Assembly (NCBI GenBank): GCA_029339195.1
Contig: JAPTJF010000014.1
Location: 186,001-250,000 of the forward strand
Direction of reading: 5' to 3'
Length of the DNA stretch: 64,000 nucleotides
DNA from: Micractinium sp. NFX-FRZ
Taxonomy: Eukaryota > Chlorophyta > Trebouxiophyceae > Chlorellales > Chlorellaceae
Positions 22,901-35,200 of the stretch are shown here, piece by piece. Position numbers and translations under genes: made by a program. The notes under the pieces were generated by a model. That model saw only the letters and a list, made by a program, of their open reading frames with translations, had not been told where the DNA came from and did no database searches. Numbering within the stretch: position 1 is the first letter of the stretch; each line of letters starts with the position of its first letter.

Positions 22901-24882
22901 GACGACGGTGAGCCTGCTGCTTGGTCAAGTATGTTTGCATGCGTCACGTTGGTTTATTTTATTGTTTGGATCGACTCAATGTCGCTGAGCTGCTGCTGCT
23001 GCCGCTTGTGTACCCTCGACACGCCCTGCCTGCACCCTGCGTGTGCGACGACGTGCGCAGCAGCGCAGCGCACACCAGCTGCTGGCCAGCATGCGCTCTT
23101 CCCCCCTGCCTTCTTCCCTGCACTCCCCGCCCTTGCCTGCCTCGCCCACCTCCTCCATGCCTTGCCCTCCACCCACCTGCCCATTCCTCCGTCTCCCCAG
23201 CCCCGCCAACCTCCCCCTAGAGTGTGCCCCCTAGAGTTTGCCCCACCGCCAACCCGGTCCAGAAGCAGCGCGCACAAAAACCGCCCTGTTGACCTCCTAC
23301 ACGCTCCGCCCTGTTGACCTCCTACACGCTGTACCCGCACCTCCGCCTCGCCCCTCTCCCTTGGCCGCACCCCCCGGCTGCAGTGTGCGCCCCCGACCCG
23401 CTCTGGCTCAAGGTGCGCTCCGAATACTACACGTATGCGGAGCAGTACGTGGTGACGGTCGCTGCCATCACCGGTACCGCCTTTGCCCCCTTCCCCAACA
23501 TCACCACGGAGCCTTTTGCGTTTGGGCCAAGGGAGGTCACCCAGAGCAAGCTTGGCTACTCTCCGGACGACCCCATGTGGGGGGACGGCGGATCGGGCAA
23601 CTTCACCTGCGTGTGGTGGTTCTACCCGCCGTCCATCTTGTGAGTGTGGCGTGGAGGGCGGGCGGCCGCGGGGAAAGCGGTCAGGCGGGGGGAGCAGGGG
23701 GCAGGGGGCAGCTTCACTTGCGTGTTGTCGCGCTGCGCCACCCTCCATTTTGTGAGCGGGGAGGGCGGGCAGTGGGCAGGCAGCGGGGCTAGGAGGGCAT
23801 GGAGCGCGACAGGTGGGCAGCATGGCTGTCAGTGCCACACCGCAGATCCCCCTCCCTAGCCGCCGCCTTGAACTGAGCGTCATGCTGGCAGGCAGGCTGC
23901 GCTGCCTTTCGGTCTGACATGGCCCCGTTCCCCGTCCCCGGTCCACACCCTCTCCTGTGCGTGACCCTGCAGCTCTCGGCCTGCGCTCGCGCCCAAGTGG
24001 TGGGGCGTGCATGCCACCGTGCCCGCTACCGCCACCTTCTCATGGCCTCTCATGCTGTTCGTGGTCTCCGAGGTCGAGCCCCCAGCCTTTGCCTTTGGTG
24101 AGTTTTTGTTTTGACGAATCTCATCTGTGCACTTGCCCTGGGTTCAGGCCGGCACCAGCGTGTTGTTTGAATGGCGGTGTGTGCATGTTTCAGGCGCGCC
24201 CCTGCCAGGCCTGCCAGCTGTGCGGGGGCCGCCCAGCCCCCAGACTTTGCCTGCTATGCGTGCTTCCGCCCGGCCCCTGCCTTTGCTTGCAATGCTTGCT
24301 TCTCCCCTGCCCCTGCCTTTGGCCCCGTCTGTGCCCCCGCACCCGCCCCATCGCCGCCATGGCCTCAGGTGCTGAGGTACCACGCCCTCCCAACCCCTCG
24401 CTGGCCCTCCCCCTCTTCCCCCTGCCGTAGACACAAACTACAACTGGTCCAACTTCTGGGGCAACTCCACCACCCGCTTCTGTGCCGCCCTTTCGCCCAG
24501 CCTGGCTTTGGACAACAAGGGCAGTGCCGTGAGGGAGCTCTACTTGCAGTGCAGGGACAACGGAAACGGTGAGGAGGCAGGCAGGGTGTGGAGGGGGTGC
24601 AGGTGCGGCTGCCGCGTGAGTGGGGTGCCACCTGGGTGGGTGCCCTTGGCAGCGGCGGTGGCGTGCAACCGTCAGCTGTCCCTGAACGGCAGTGTCTGCA
24701 GAATGCAGGGCAGCTGGGCTCCAAGGCTTGGAGTCTGAGCCGGCCGTTTTCACTGGTTGTGTGCGCCTGCAGGCGGCATCTTCACCTCCACCGCCCGCTA
24801 CATGGTCGGGTTTGCGATTGATGATCAGGGAACAGATGCGGTGCAACGCTGGGGATCCCTCACCTTTGTGGCCGGGCCCTGA
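19986..24882 (+). CDS. Pherophorin-style wall glycoprotein (HRGP)
   Basis: A 651-residue secreted protein from 12 exons with consistent phases: 19986-20217, 20448-20554, 20759-20880, 21095-21319, 21602-21738, 21911-22039, 22328-22448, 22654-22907, 23384-23639, 23973-24097, 24431-24568, 24773-24882. A signal peptide (AAAWLLIALLAAALAQAAG) is followed by an RRPPP repeat. Next comes a fibronectin III-like segment running to NYSLFAQVNNSMGWSPSNAA. The core is globular-rod-globular. A first domain (about 130-390) is followed by an SPPPP/SPSPPPP rod in exon 8, then by a second, related domain. Both halves share CVWW-P, FW...C...L...C-R-N and RW.L patterns, so the domain was duplicated. Hydroxyproline glycosylation of the rod and crosslinking in the wall are expected by analogy with volvocine pherophorins. 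The first 110 bp upstream contain an earlier in-frame ATG at 19875, but the signal peptide favours 19986. Confidence 0.85.
23601..23762 (+). repeat. Exon-end and donor copy, HRGP gene
   Basis: The end of exon 9 with its donor (about 23601-23650, ending TCTTGTGAGT) is repeated imperfectly at about 23710-23762, ending TTTTGTGAGC. The offset is about 110 bp. The copied donor still reads GTGAG, so it could act as an alternative 5' splice site. Confidence 0.82.
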
Positions 24883-25646
24883 GGAAAGACGCCGGCCTAG
24901 CCCTTTCCTGGGCAGGCTTGGCGTTCCGAGGTCCGGCCAGACCGCCGCAATGTCCTGCCCTGGTTGCCCCTGCTTGCACATGCCCCCGCCTCACCCCTCC
25001 ACACCTTGCTGGCCAGGCCTGGCCTGAACCTCCCAAGGCTGCACACCACCCTCACATTCCTGCACCGCCATCCCTCACACCACCTACCTGCACACGTGAT
25101 GCCCCTTCACCTGCCGCCCCTTCACATGTCCCAGAGTGCGCGCTGTGCGCTGTGCTCTCCCTGTCAGACTCGGCCGCCCTGTTGTTCCGCTGCCTGCTCG
25201 CTCCCTCTGCCCATGCGTTGACCTTGCCTAGGGAGGTCCCGAAGGCACACCGCTATCACAATGTTTGTTATGAATGATTCCTGCAAAATAATGTATCCAC
25301 CCGCAATCAAGCCGCCCTGTGGTGCCACCCACACCCGCAGCATGCCAACCGTGCCCGCCGGCAGGCTGCTCAGCGGCGCAGACATGCAGCGGACACGTCT
25401 GGTAGTGACTCATTGCGACGAGTCCTGAGGGTGTTTGACCTATATGATCCACATCCCAGCCAACCCGGCTCCCGCTCCTTTACATTGGAGGGCGGCGGCG
25501 ACGGCAGCATGCACAGCAGGCAAAAATCCGGGATGAGGCGCCGAAGGAGGGGCTAGTAGGGGATCACTTCAGGCATCGGTCTCCCGACTTTCAAGCCAGG
25601 GCAAGGTGCCTGTCGCCCGAACCCCTACATTCCATACCCAGCAAAC
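24883..25646. other. Intergenic
   Basis: Presumed 3' UTR of the wall glycoprotein gene and promoter of the hydrolase. No gene or structured RNA was recognised. Confidence 0.5.
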
Positions 25647-28234
25647 ATGGTCGCTCAAATCGCGAGCTGCTCTGCCACAAGCTCGCAGGCGGTGGCGTGG
25701 AGCAGCTGTGCGGCGCGCCAGCAGCAGCCGCGGCGCCAGCCAAGTTGGGCGGCGGCAGGCGCCACCCAGCGGCGGCGCCGAGGCAGCAGGGTGAGCTGGG
25801 GCACTCCTGGAGCTGCTTGTTGATGCCTGGCCTGCCTTGTACATACAGCCTCGATAAACAGATACCCCTGGCAGCACCAGGTACTGCCAAACCACCCCTC
25901 GGCCAGCCCCCACCCCTCTGCCCGCTGTGCGCAGGTGGCGGCAGCGGCGGCGGCAGCCCAGCAGCGCTTCCCCGACTTCATGCCCCTGGAGGCGGCAGAC
26001 ATTGAGGAGCCTGCCGCCCAGGCAATGATGTCTGCCATGCGCCGGGTGCCCCTCTCCGTGCCCGGGCTGGGCACCGTCCAGACGGCGTACGTCGGCCCTG
26101 CAGCACCCACGTCGGGGCGCCCCGCGTTTGTGCTGCTGCACGGCTTCGACTCCAGCAGCCTGGAGTTCCGGCGGTTCCACCCGCTGCTGAGCGCGCTGGG
26201 TGCTGACGTGTACGCTGTGGACCTGGCGGGCTGGGGCTTCACGGACGCAGGGTTTGGGAGCGACCCAGGCAAGGCGCTGGGGCCCGCACAGAAGCGGGCC
26301 CACCTGCGTGCCTTCCTGCAAGAGGTGGTGGGCAGGCCTGCTACCCTGGTGAGGGGGTGTGGGGGAAAGGAGAGGGAGTAGGTGTCTACGGCAGGCGGTG
26401 ATATGGGGAGGGGAGCGGGCGCCCTGCAAGAGGCGGCGGGCAGGCCTGCTGCTCTAATGAGGTTGTGGTGGGTGGGGGCGGGGCAAGGTGTGCACAGTGG
26501 TTGGCGCCAGCAGTGTGGTCAGGTACACACGCAGTGGGCCATGAGCGTTGAAAATGGATTGTGGGTGGAAACGGGTTGTGCGTTCTGCCAGCCCTGCTGC
26601 CCTGCCCGCACCCCATGCCTGCGGCTGGGCACCAGCCGCGGCGGCCTGGTGCGCTGGGCCAAGTGCTGCGCCTTGTGAGCACACGCAACCCGACCCAAGA
26701 AAGGAGGAAGTCAACACAGCTGCATGCTCGTGCCTCTGCAGGTGGGCACCAGCCTGGGCGGCACGGTGGCCCTGGACTATGCAGTCAACCATGCAGATGA
26801 CTTGGAGAAGCTGGTGCTCATTGATGCACAGGTAAGGGGGTCCCAAACACTCAGATTTGGTGGGGAAGGGGGCAGCACCGGTGGTTGTGTGAGGGTTTGG
26901 ACTGTGCATGGGACATAGAAGCTGTTGCTGGTCGGTCGATGTGCAGGTGCGGGTTCAGGGTGATGTAGAAGGAAGGAGGTTGGATGCACGGAGGGTTTAC
27001 CGTGCAAGTTGGGGACTTCCTTCGTTTGCCGCCGTTCAACCCGTCTTGTCTCGTTCCTTCAGCCCTGCCCTCCCCGCTCAGGCCTCTTGTGTCCCTCCCT
27101 CGTCCCTCCCTGCCCCCTGCAGGGCTTCATCGACGGCATTGGCCCCCTGGCCAGCATGCCCCGCTTCCTCTCGGTACTGGGGGTGAGCGTGCTGCGCTCC
27201 GTGCCGCTGCGCCAGATGGCCAACAAGGTGAGGGCAGGAGCAGTGCAGGCATGCAGAGGGGTGGGAGGAGTACCGGGGACATGGGGGCTGCCAGTGCTGG
27301 GACGGCAGTGTGCTGCGCCCCTGCGCCGCTGCTGCGGATGGCCACACGACGTGTGAGGGGACTTCTGTGGCGGGGCTTTGTGCGGTGGGGCTCTTTGCGG
27401 CGCTCCAACTGTTGACTGCAAGGGCACGGATGTTCTGTAGGGGTCACTGGCCTGCTTGCGTCATAGCCCCATGCCGCTGCCCCACAGGGTGTGCAAAGCG
27501 TGGGATCTCTTTTCTGTTCCAGGACCTACCTACGTACAGCAGCACTGCGCGGCACTGCGTGGCACACGACGTGATGCGTGCGGGCCGCTTCTGACCCACT
27601 CTGTGCCTGCCTTCCCATGCACTCCCCCTCCCTTCCCCCTCCTCCTCACAGATGGCCTACTTTGACACGCAGCGCTACGCCACCGACGACGCAATGCGCG
27701 TGGGCCGGCTGCACACCTACCTGCCTGGCTGGACCGACGCCAATGTGGCGTTCATGCAGTCGGGCGGCTACGCTGTCAGCACCCGCATCGGCGAGGTGAA
27801 GCTGCCCACCCTGGTGGTGTGGGGGCGCGACGACGAGATCCTGAGGTGGGGGCCAGGGCAGGGCATTTGGTGGGGCAGGGAGAGCAGAGGAGCGGCCCGC
27901 AGCGTGGCGCAGCAGGGCGTCGCGCCCAAATAGGGGTGCTGGCAAAGCCCGTGGGACAACCTGCCCTTCTGTGTACATCTGCACTCACACTCCTGCCCAC
28001 TCACCTACGCTTCGCTTCTGTGTCTTGTGGGGATGTGCTTGCAGCCCCGACTACGCCCAGAAGTTCATGGACAGCCTGCCGGATGCGCGGCTGGTGTGGG
28101 TGGACGAGTGTGGGCACTGCGCACACCTGGAGCAGCCGCAGGCGCTGCTGGCGGCGGTGGCCGACTTTTGCGGGCTGCAAGCAGGCGCTGGGGCAGCGGC
28201 GGCAGGCGGCACGCACGAGGCTGTGGCGGCGTGA
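25647..28234 (+). CDS. Alpha/beta hydrolase, plastid-like leader
   Basis: A 378-residue serine hydrolase from six exons: 25647-25790, 25935-26348, 26742-26831, 27123-27227, 27652-27845, 28045-28234. All phases join. The first 48 codons are rich in Ser, Ala, Arg and Gln and lack acids, as in chloroplast transit peptides. The catalytic domain shows the oxyanion-loop FVLLHGFDSSSLEFR and VYAVDLAGWGFTD. The nucleophile elbow is GTSLGG (Ser), an acid lies in LVVWGRDDEIL, and the histidine is in ECGHCAHLEQP, so the triad is complete. The layout matches the epoxide hydrolase/dehalogenase branch and plant plastid hydrolases of unknown substrate. Three of its five introns hold copies of exon edges. Confidence 0.9.
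26315..26461 (+). repeat. Exon-end copy with mutated donor, hydrolase
   Basis: The end of exon 2 (26315-26353, reading into GTGAG) is copied at 26423-26461, offset 108 bp. Most bases match, but the donor now reads AATGAG, so the splice site is dead. Confidence 0.88.
26628..26780 (+). repeat. Exon-start copy, hydrolase nucleophile exon
   Basis: The start of exon 3, which encodes the GTSLGG elbow (from 26742), has a diverged copy at about 26628-26665 in the preceding intron. That copy reads GGGCACCAGCCGCGGCGGCC. No AG precedes it at the matching place. Confidence 0.6.
27190..27358 (+). repeat. Exon-end and donor copy, hydrolase
   Basis: The end of exon 4 with its GTGAGGG donor (27190-27234) is repeated at about 27310-27358, offset about 120 bp, again ending in GTGAGGG. 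The copied donor looks functional. Confidence 0.8.
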
Positions 28235-29617
28235 TGCTGCAGTGACGGCGTCGTTTCAAAACCTTGTGTACGGTTGAAGTTGCACTTCATCTGTGGCGCT
28301 GACGCCAGCTGCATGACGTGCGCAGCGTGACGGCCCACCGGCGCACTAGGGGTGCAGGTGCTGGGCCGCTGCCAACAACCTCCTTGATTATGTGACCTTG
28401 TTTCATGTGAATTCAGCATTATTTGATTGCCCGATCCTGGCCCCTCTGCTCTCCGCAAACCACTTTTAATATGTCAGTGTGAACCCTGGTGTGCCGCCTG
28501 CGATGTGCATGTACGTCACCCCTTCTGGCCGTGAACACAGCGTCACAATGCCTTGCTGAGCTAGGTGGGCAAGTAGTTGTTAGCGTGTGCGCCCTCCCCA
28601 CTCTCCACCCGCTACCACAGTCCGCACGTCATTTTCCACCCGCATGAGCGCCTGCGGATCTTGTGCATGCAGCTCAGCTACTCCTGCAACTTACTCTCCA
28701 TGCCAGCTGCTGGCGGGGCTCCCAATCGGTGCCGCCCGTTGAGCAGTTTGTTGCTTGATTAAACCTGCCCATGTGTGCCCGCCAACGGCTTGCCCTGGTT
28801 CCGGCTTGCCCTGGTTCACCTGTCGTTTTTCAAGTTGAGTGTGGTCACAGACAGCGTGAGGGTGCTATTGAAGTGGTTTGGTACAGTGTCAGCCCAGCCT
28901 CGTGGGCGGGGACTGTAGCCACAAGCAGTAGGACCCTCAGCAGCTCATGCTCCAAGACGCCTCGATGGGCGTGGTGCAAGGCACTGGAGGCGTGGCATGA
29001 CGGAAACGTTAGCTGTAGAGCAAACTGCTGGGCCCTGGCAACTTGCCGGAGCGCGAAGGCGCCGCCACCAGGCCGCCGCCGCTGCGCAGTCGGCCGCAAG
29101 GAACTTGGGGGGTGGCGGCCCTCTTTGAAAGCGACCGCTGCTGGTGCCGTTCCTCTCTGCTCCCCATTCTATGTTGTTGCTGCGGACCTTGAGCCGCTTG
29201 AGCGCCTTGAGTTTTGCCTCAGCCCCCGGACGCCAGCTCCCCGGACGCCAGCCCCATGCAGCCGCTAGTTTAGGCGCCCGCTGCCTGCACCCCCTTGCTA
29301 TCAGGCTTTCGAGGTCGTGCCGAGCCCATCACGGCCTCTCCCGGCAGCTGCACCAGTTTCCGCACAGGGCGCGCCATCGCTTCTTTAAGCTTTTCTGAGC
29401 ACCCCCACCACGGTACGCACCCACCTCGCGCCGGCATCGCCCCTGCCAAGCTGAAAGCCGCGCGGCGCTCGCTGCGAGTGGTCGCTTGCCAGCATGCCTA
29501 TCACTTTGCACAGGGCCCCAACTTGGGGTTCCCCCACACGCCACCGCCCTCCCCCGCCGCTGCGCAGGTCCTGGAACACAGTGAGGGACTTGGACATCGG
29601 CAAACGCGCTGAGCGGG
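28235..29617. other. Intergenic, 1.4 kb
   Basis: The 3' flank of the hydrolase and the promoter of the cyclin. I found no coding exon with plausible splice sites, no tRNA and no repeat of note. Confidence 0.5.
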
Positions 29618-31038
29618 ATGGCGGCTGGCCAGCCAGCCGCAGCGACAGCTGACCCCGCTTGTACGACGCCCCCCGCCTGCGCCGTCGCCGGTGCTGGCGC
29701 GACGCCCGCCGACGACTGGGTTGCCGAGGCCTGCCGGGTGCGCCTGGACGTCGAGGGCAACGTGCTGACCCACATCCCCGCACTGCTGGCTGGCGCAGTC
29801 AACCGGCTGGTGGTGGGCGCCGCCGCCGCTGACGCCGCGCTGCTGCCCGCTGTGCGTCGCACCGAAGTGACGCGCCTGCACGGCTGCCGCCCGCCCGGCA
29901 TCAGCATTGAGGCCTACGCGGAGCGCCTGCTGCGCTACTGCAAGTGCAGCCCTGTGGCGTTCGTGGCAGCATTTGCATACCTGGCGCGCCTGCAGCGCTG
30001 CGGCGGCTACGTCGGCGGCAGCAGCCGCCGCCACGCGCCGCTGCGCATCGACGCACTCACCGCGCACCGCCTCATGGCTGTGGGTGTGGTGGTCGCCACC
30101 AAGTTCTTTGACGACAAGTACTACTCAAATGAGGTGGGTGCTGGTGGTTTGGTGGGTGGGCGCTGGGTGTTGCGCCCTTGCGCCCGCAGCCGCCACGTCA
30201 GCTCCCTCCCCACGATGCACGCATAGCAATGCGCAGCGCAGCCTGGCACGTGGCCCCCCACCCTGTGCACTGCCCTTCCGCCTGCGCCCGCACTGCCAGA
30301 CTCCATCTTCAGCTTTGCTGCCGCACATACACAATCACTTCTGCTGCACCGTGTCCTGTCCAAGTCCCCCCCTGTGTTTCACATTTTGTTACTTGCCACC
30401 TCCACTCCTGCTGTGCACCGTCCTGACTGTGTCTCCCCTTCCCTGCTGCTCCCGCCTCCCTGTGCCTGCAGCACTACTCCCAGGTGGCAGGCGTCACGCT
30501 GGCCGACTTCAACGCCATGGAAATCGACTTCCTGTTCCGCCTCGACTTCCGCGCCCGCGTGGCGACGCCCGAGCTGGGTGCTGCGCTGCGCGAGATGGAG
30601 GCCCTGGCGGGCGGCTACGGCGGCCACTCTGCCACGCTGGCCGCGCTGCACTGCCTGGCCACTGCCCCAGTTCCCGCGCTGGCGCCCGTGCTGCAGTCAG
30701 CGGGCGGCATGATCTCCCACGTGTCGCAAGCTGCGGCTGCCGCCGCCGCTGAGGCAGCAGAGGGCGAGGACTCGTGCTCGGACGCCTCCACGACCGTGGC
30801 CACGCTGTGCTCTGCCGACGACAACGAGGAGGAGGCGGAGGAGGAGCTTGCTGTGAGCGCTGTGGCCATGGCCGCTGCGCCTCTGCCTTGGGGCCCCGAG
30901 GCGCAGCACGCCGGCGAGGAGCGTACGGCGCCGCCACGGCGCAGCAAGAAGCGGTGCGGCATGGAGGCGCACCACCTGCTGTGTGGCGGGCACCTGGAGG
31001 AGCGGCAGCACATGGCGGAGCCCGTCTGCCAGGCCTGA
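29618..31038 (+). CDS. P/U-type (PHO80-like) cyclin
   Basis: A 360-residue cyclin from two exons, 29618-30133 and 30472-31038. The cyclin box spans about residues 85-225. It includes ISIEAYAERLLRYCKCSP, a LTAHRLMAVGVVVATKFFDD helix, and after the intron YSQVAGVTLADFNAMEIDFL and FRLDF. The order KFFDD...N..YS.V.G....E.N.ME..FL..L.F is diagnostic of plant cyclin U/P and yeast Pho80. In yeast this class activates a Pho85-type kinase in phosphate signalling; in plants it also touches growth control. The C-terminal 120 residues are an Ala/Glu-rich low-complexity tail with a basic patch, RRSKKR, that could be a nuclear signal. Confidence 0.87.
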
Positions 31039-32291
31039 GCGCGCCCCACCCGCAGGCCAGCCCACCGGCGAGCATCGCACCCGCTGTTGTGGCGGGCCCG
31101 CTGGCCCCCCGCTGGCGGCTGGCCCTGCCCAGCTCCCATTGTTCTATCGTCCCAGGGCCCCCCAACTCAAGGCTGTGCGCCGACACCAGCGCGGCCGCAC
31201 GCACCTGGCTCGGCCCTGCCCACACCACCACCCGCTACCCCAACGCCACGTGCCCGTCTGCAGAGAGCACCGTCCAGGAGAGCGTCCATCCTTTTACAGC
31301 CTTTAGCGCCCCCCATGCCTCTGTACCATCCTGTCGGTAGCGTTCGAGTGCCCCCTCCCTTAGCCCGTGTGTGTGCAGGACCGACCATCTTTTCTTTTCT
31401 TCCCCCATTAACATATTCCCCCGTGCTTTCCCTGCCCCTGCCACCGAGTCCCGTGCGCTCTCCCTGCCTCTGACCGGCCCGCCTTGCCTTGCTGAGCCGA
31501 TCACCCATGGAAGCGCCCTGTCCCCACCCCCTCTCTTTCCACCTCCTAGGGAAAACATACATACAGCAATGATATTTTGTTTTACGCCGTCTACAAGTGC
31601 CCGAGTTTCGTTGTTGACTGTGCGACTGTGCCTCTTCTTCTTTGCTCCACTATGTGTAGCGTGCCGCAGTGCGCCCCACCCCATTCTGACGCCGCCGGGC
31701 GCCATTCATTCTAGCATTTGACTCGTATGCTTTGTCCGTTTTTTTCCACCCGCCTATTGTGTGGCGGCAACGCCCACCCTCAGACCTCTCCCTCGACCCT
31801 CCCCTTCCTCACCTGCTTGTCACCGTGTCTTGCATCCTTCCACCCTCTGTCGGTTTGCGCGAGTGCTCCCAGTGCGCTCGCATCCCTCCCTCTCTGCTCA
31901 AAATAACCTACCGTGCCCATTGCCCTTCCTACTCACCCTCATTTACCCCCTGCTCACCGCCACCCTGGCACACCCACGTCATGCCATACCTCCTCCCACG
32001 CTGGCCAGCTCTTGGCTGGGTGCCTCGCCCAGCGTTTGCTTACGTGTGTCTGGGCCCTCGTTTTTACAACCCTCGGTTGAAGCACAGGCTTGGGGAGCCC
32101 ATGGGGGCGATCAGGCATCACGAGGGTCTGGGAGGAGGCAATGTGCACATGCAGGCAGGGCGCACTGTGTCGTGCATGCTGTGTGCAGCTCGAACCGCTA
32201 AAACGCCTGCGCCGGCATGCGCTCGCATCAGGGCGGCTGCTCCCTCGTGCGCCTGTGCCGCAACGTGTGCCGCCACCTGCTCGCATCACAA
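31039..32291. other. Convergent 3' region, cyclin and SulP
   Basis: Two genes end towards each other here. The interval is pyrimidine-rich on the plus strand and contains the probable SulP poly(A) signal at 32064-32068 (minus strand). No gene was recognised. Confidence 0.5.
32064..32068 (-). terminator. TGTAA poly(A) signal for SulP gene
   Basis: TGTAA on the minus strand, in GTTGTAAAAA, 224 bp past the SulP stop codon. No better signal was seen between. Confidence 0.55.
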
Positions 32292-35200
32292 TCAGGACGG
32301 CCCTCCCTGCGCCTGCGCCGCCGCCTGCGCCAGGTCCAGCGTGTTGGCACGCATCACCGCCAGCTGCAGCACGTTGAGCGCCTGCGGGATCTCTGCTGCC
32401 ATGCGCTCCATGGCTGGAAAGCAAGGGAGGCGGGGACGGGGGGCACGAGGGTGGGTGGGTCGGTGGGGGCAGGGCGATGAGCGCAGGTGGGAGCGTTGTG
32501 TGGCCAGCACTGCCCGGCTGGAACAAAAAAGGGGAAGGCAGAAGGGGGAGGAAGAGTGCTGGTGAGGGGCAGGGCGTGCATGGCGGAGGGATCTTGAAGG
32601 CCACGCAGCGCATGGATGGAAGGAAGGGAGCATGGCACACGGGGGAGGCAAGGTGGGAGTGACGGGGCGAGAGGCGTTGCTGTGCAAGGGTTCGTTGTGT
32701 TGCAAGGCGCCCTGGCCCAGCTTGCCAGGCACAAGTTGGCAGCCCAAGCAGGGAGAGAGCAGGCAGGGCAGGCAGCTGGGCGCTCTTAACCAAAGCATCT
32801 CACCCTGCTCCTGCAAGCACCCAGCACCTCCCGCTTGCCCCAGCCTGGGACAGCACAGCACAGCACGACACAACACAGCACAGCAGAGCACAGCACTGCA
32901 CGGCACGCACGCGCACCTGGCCGTGTCACGCGCAGCACGCGGGCCACAGCGCTGCGGCACACCGCGCGCGTGCCATGCGGGCGGGCCAGGTAAAAGTCTG
33001 TGGATCCCACTACGCAGCCCGGGCCCAGCTCGTAGGAGCGTGCCAGCACACGGTGCCCGCTCCCCGTGCGGTCCGGCAGCGAGGCGGCGCTGCCGCTGCT
33101 GAGCGCTGTGGCACGCCGCGCCTGGCGGGCCTCCGAGGAGGCAGACAGCCGGCCCAGGCCGCCGCCACCGCCTCTTCCTGCTGTTCCGTGTGCTGCGCCG
33201 CCGCCGCTGCTGCTGCTGCTGATCGCTCCCTCTTTTCCGAGCTTCTCCCCCTCCTGGCCCAGGGGGGCGATGTGCACGAACTCGTCCACCTGGCGCCGTG
33301 GTGGAAAGGAGGGCAGGGTGGGTAAAGGGTAGTGCCATAAGCGGGTGCCATCAAGACGCACCCTCCCACGCGCATTCGCTATCACCGGCACACCAGCCTC
33401 AGGGGCCCGCGCCTGCACAAAACCACCTCCCCCCCCCCGTGCCCTTGCCACCCAGGCGCCACCTCACCCGCACAGACCCCTTCTCAATGATGAAGAGCTC
33501 GCTGGCGGGGTCGTCCACCTTCCACAGCAGCTGCCCAGCAGAGAGCGAGACGACGCTCATGTAGCGGCGCAGCGCCTGCGCCACGCCCAGAGGGTCCAGC
33601 CCGCCCAGCGGCAGCTGCAATGGCAGTGTGACGGTACCACAGCACATGCAAGGGCGGCAGCCGCGGGTGAGTGACCAAACAAGTGCCCACCAAACAAGTG
33701 CTTGCCCAGCAGCACCTAGGGTGGTCAGCATGTTCTTGAGCTTAGTCCCACTCCTGCCCATCCCCTGAATGGATGCAACCATAGCAAAGAAGAATGACCA
33801 ATCCTCACCTTGAGCAGGTGGCTGGCCAGCATGTCCTCCAGCGGCAGCAGCGCCGAGGGCGGCTGGCACAGGCCGTAGCGCACCGCCACCTCCAGCAGCT
33901 GATCCTCGCAGTACCTGCAGCACGGCGCAGCAGAGCACAGCATGATGTCACAGCAGGCTCAGCACAACTTCAAGCGTCGACACGTCACCGCCACCTCCAG
34001 CAGCTGATCCTCGCAGCACCTGCGTCACAACAGGGGGTGCGTTGTGTGCAGCGTGACACAGCACGACGCAGGCTCTCGCCTCACTCCACACACACACCGC
34101 CAACCAGATGCACTCCGCACCTGCTGCAAACCGGAGCAGGCGCATCTCAACCCCGCCCCCCGGCCTCGCCACAATTCACCCCCACGTGAGGCCTCGCCTC
34201 CGCGCTGTGCATTCCAGGCCAGATGCGCCCATCCATGCTGCCGGCAGCTTCTGCCAGGGTGCCTCCCGCTCTCCCCCACCACCCCCAACACTCACACATT
34301 CTGTCATGAACACACCTGCCCAGAGCCCACCCCCACCTGAGGCCTTGTTCCAATGAAGTGAACTCTAGGCAGGATGGGGCCATGCCGCCGGGTGCCTCCT
34401 CAGGGTACGCCCCGTCCTCCCAGGGCTGCTCTGCCGCCAGGCTGCCGGCACGGACACGGGGGGAACCCGCCTGGCTGCCGCGCACGCTGCCGGGGAGGTC
34501 TGCGGGTGGGGGAAGGCGCGGCGAGGGGGCAGGGTGTGCTGAAGAGCGGCTGGCTGTGCACATGGGTGCCCGCTGAAGTTGACTTCACTATCAACAATGC
34601 TCACCCGCGATGTTCACGCGGCCGCCTGCTGCGACCACCCTGACCCCAATCCAGCCAAACTCCTGCCGCCTGCCGCCGTACCGCTTTGCTTGCATTGATT
34701 GGAGCTACCGGCCGTACTGACCCACCTTCGGTGCGCGGCTGCGCCATCTCCGGCGGCCAATGCAGCGGGGCCGGCGGCAGCGGCACGCCGTGCGCCAGCA
34801 GCAGCGGGCGGATGCCGTGGTGATCTGCCGCTGTGACCACCAGCACAACCCCATGCTGCGCCAGGTCGCTGCAGGGAGGGCGGGGGGGCCGGGGGGGACA
34901 ATGTGGGAGTGTTGGGGTTCGGCTTGCAACCCTATGCTGTGCCAGGTCGCTGCAGGGCGGGCACGGGGGAGCACACACGAGAGGCGGTGTGGCGTCCAGG
35001 AGAGGGGGATCACAGGGAAGAGGGCGGGAGGGCGCAGGGAGACGCATGGGCTGGCGGGTGGGCGGGCAGGTGGACGGGGGGGAATGCTGGGCCGGGCGCC
35101 TGCACAAGGTTGCTGCCTCTCACGACATGAGATGCCCACTACGCCAGCCAGCACGCAGCAGCAGGCAGCAGGTCCCAGTTCTGCGTCAACCCTCCCGCCC

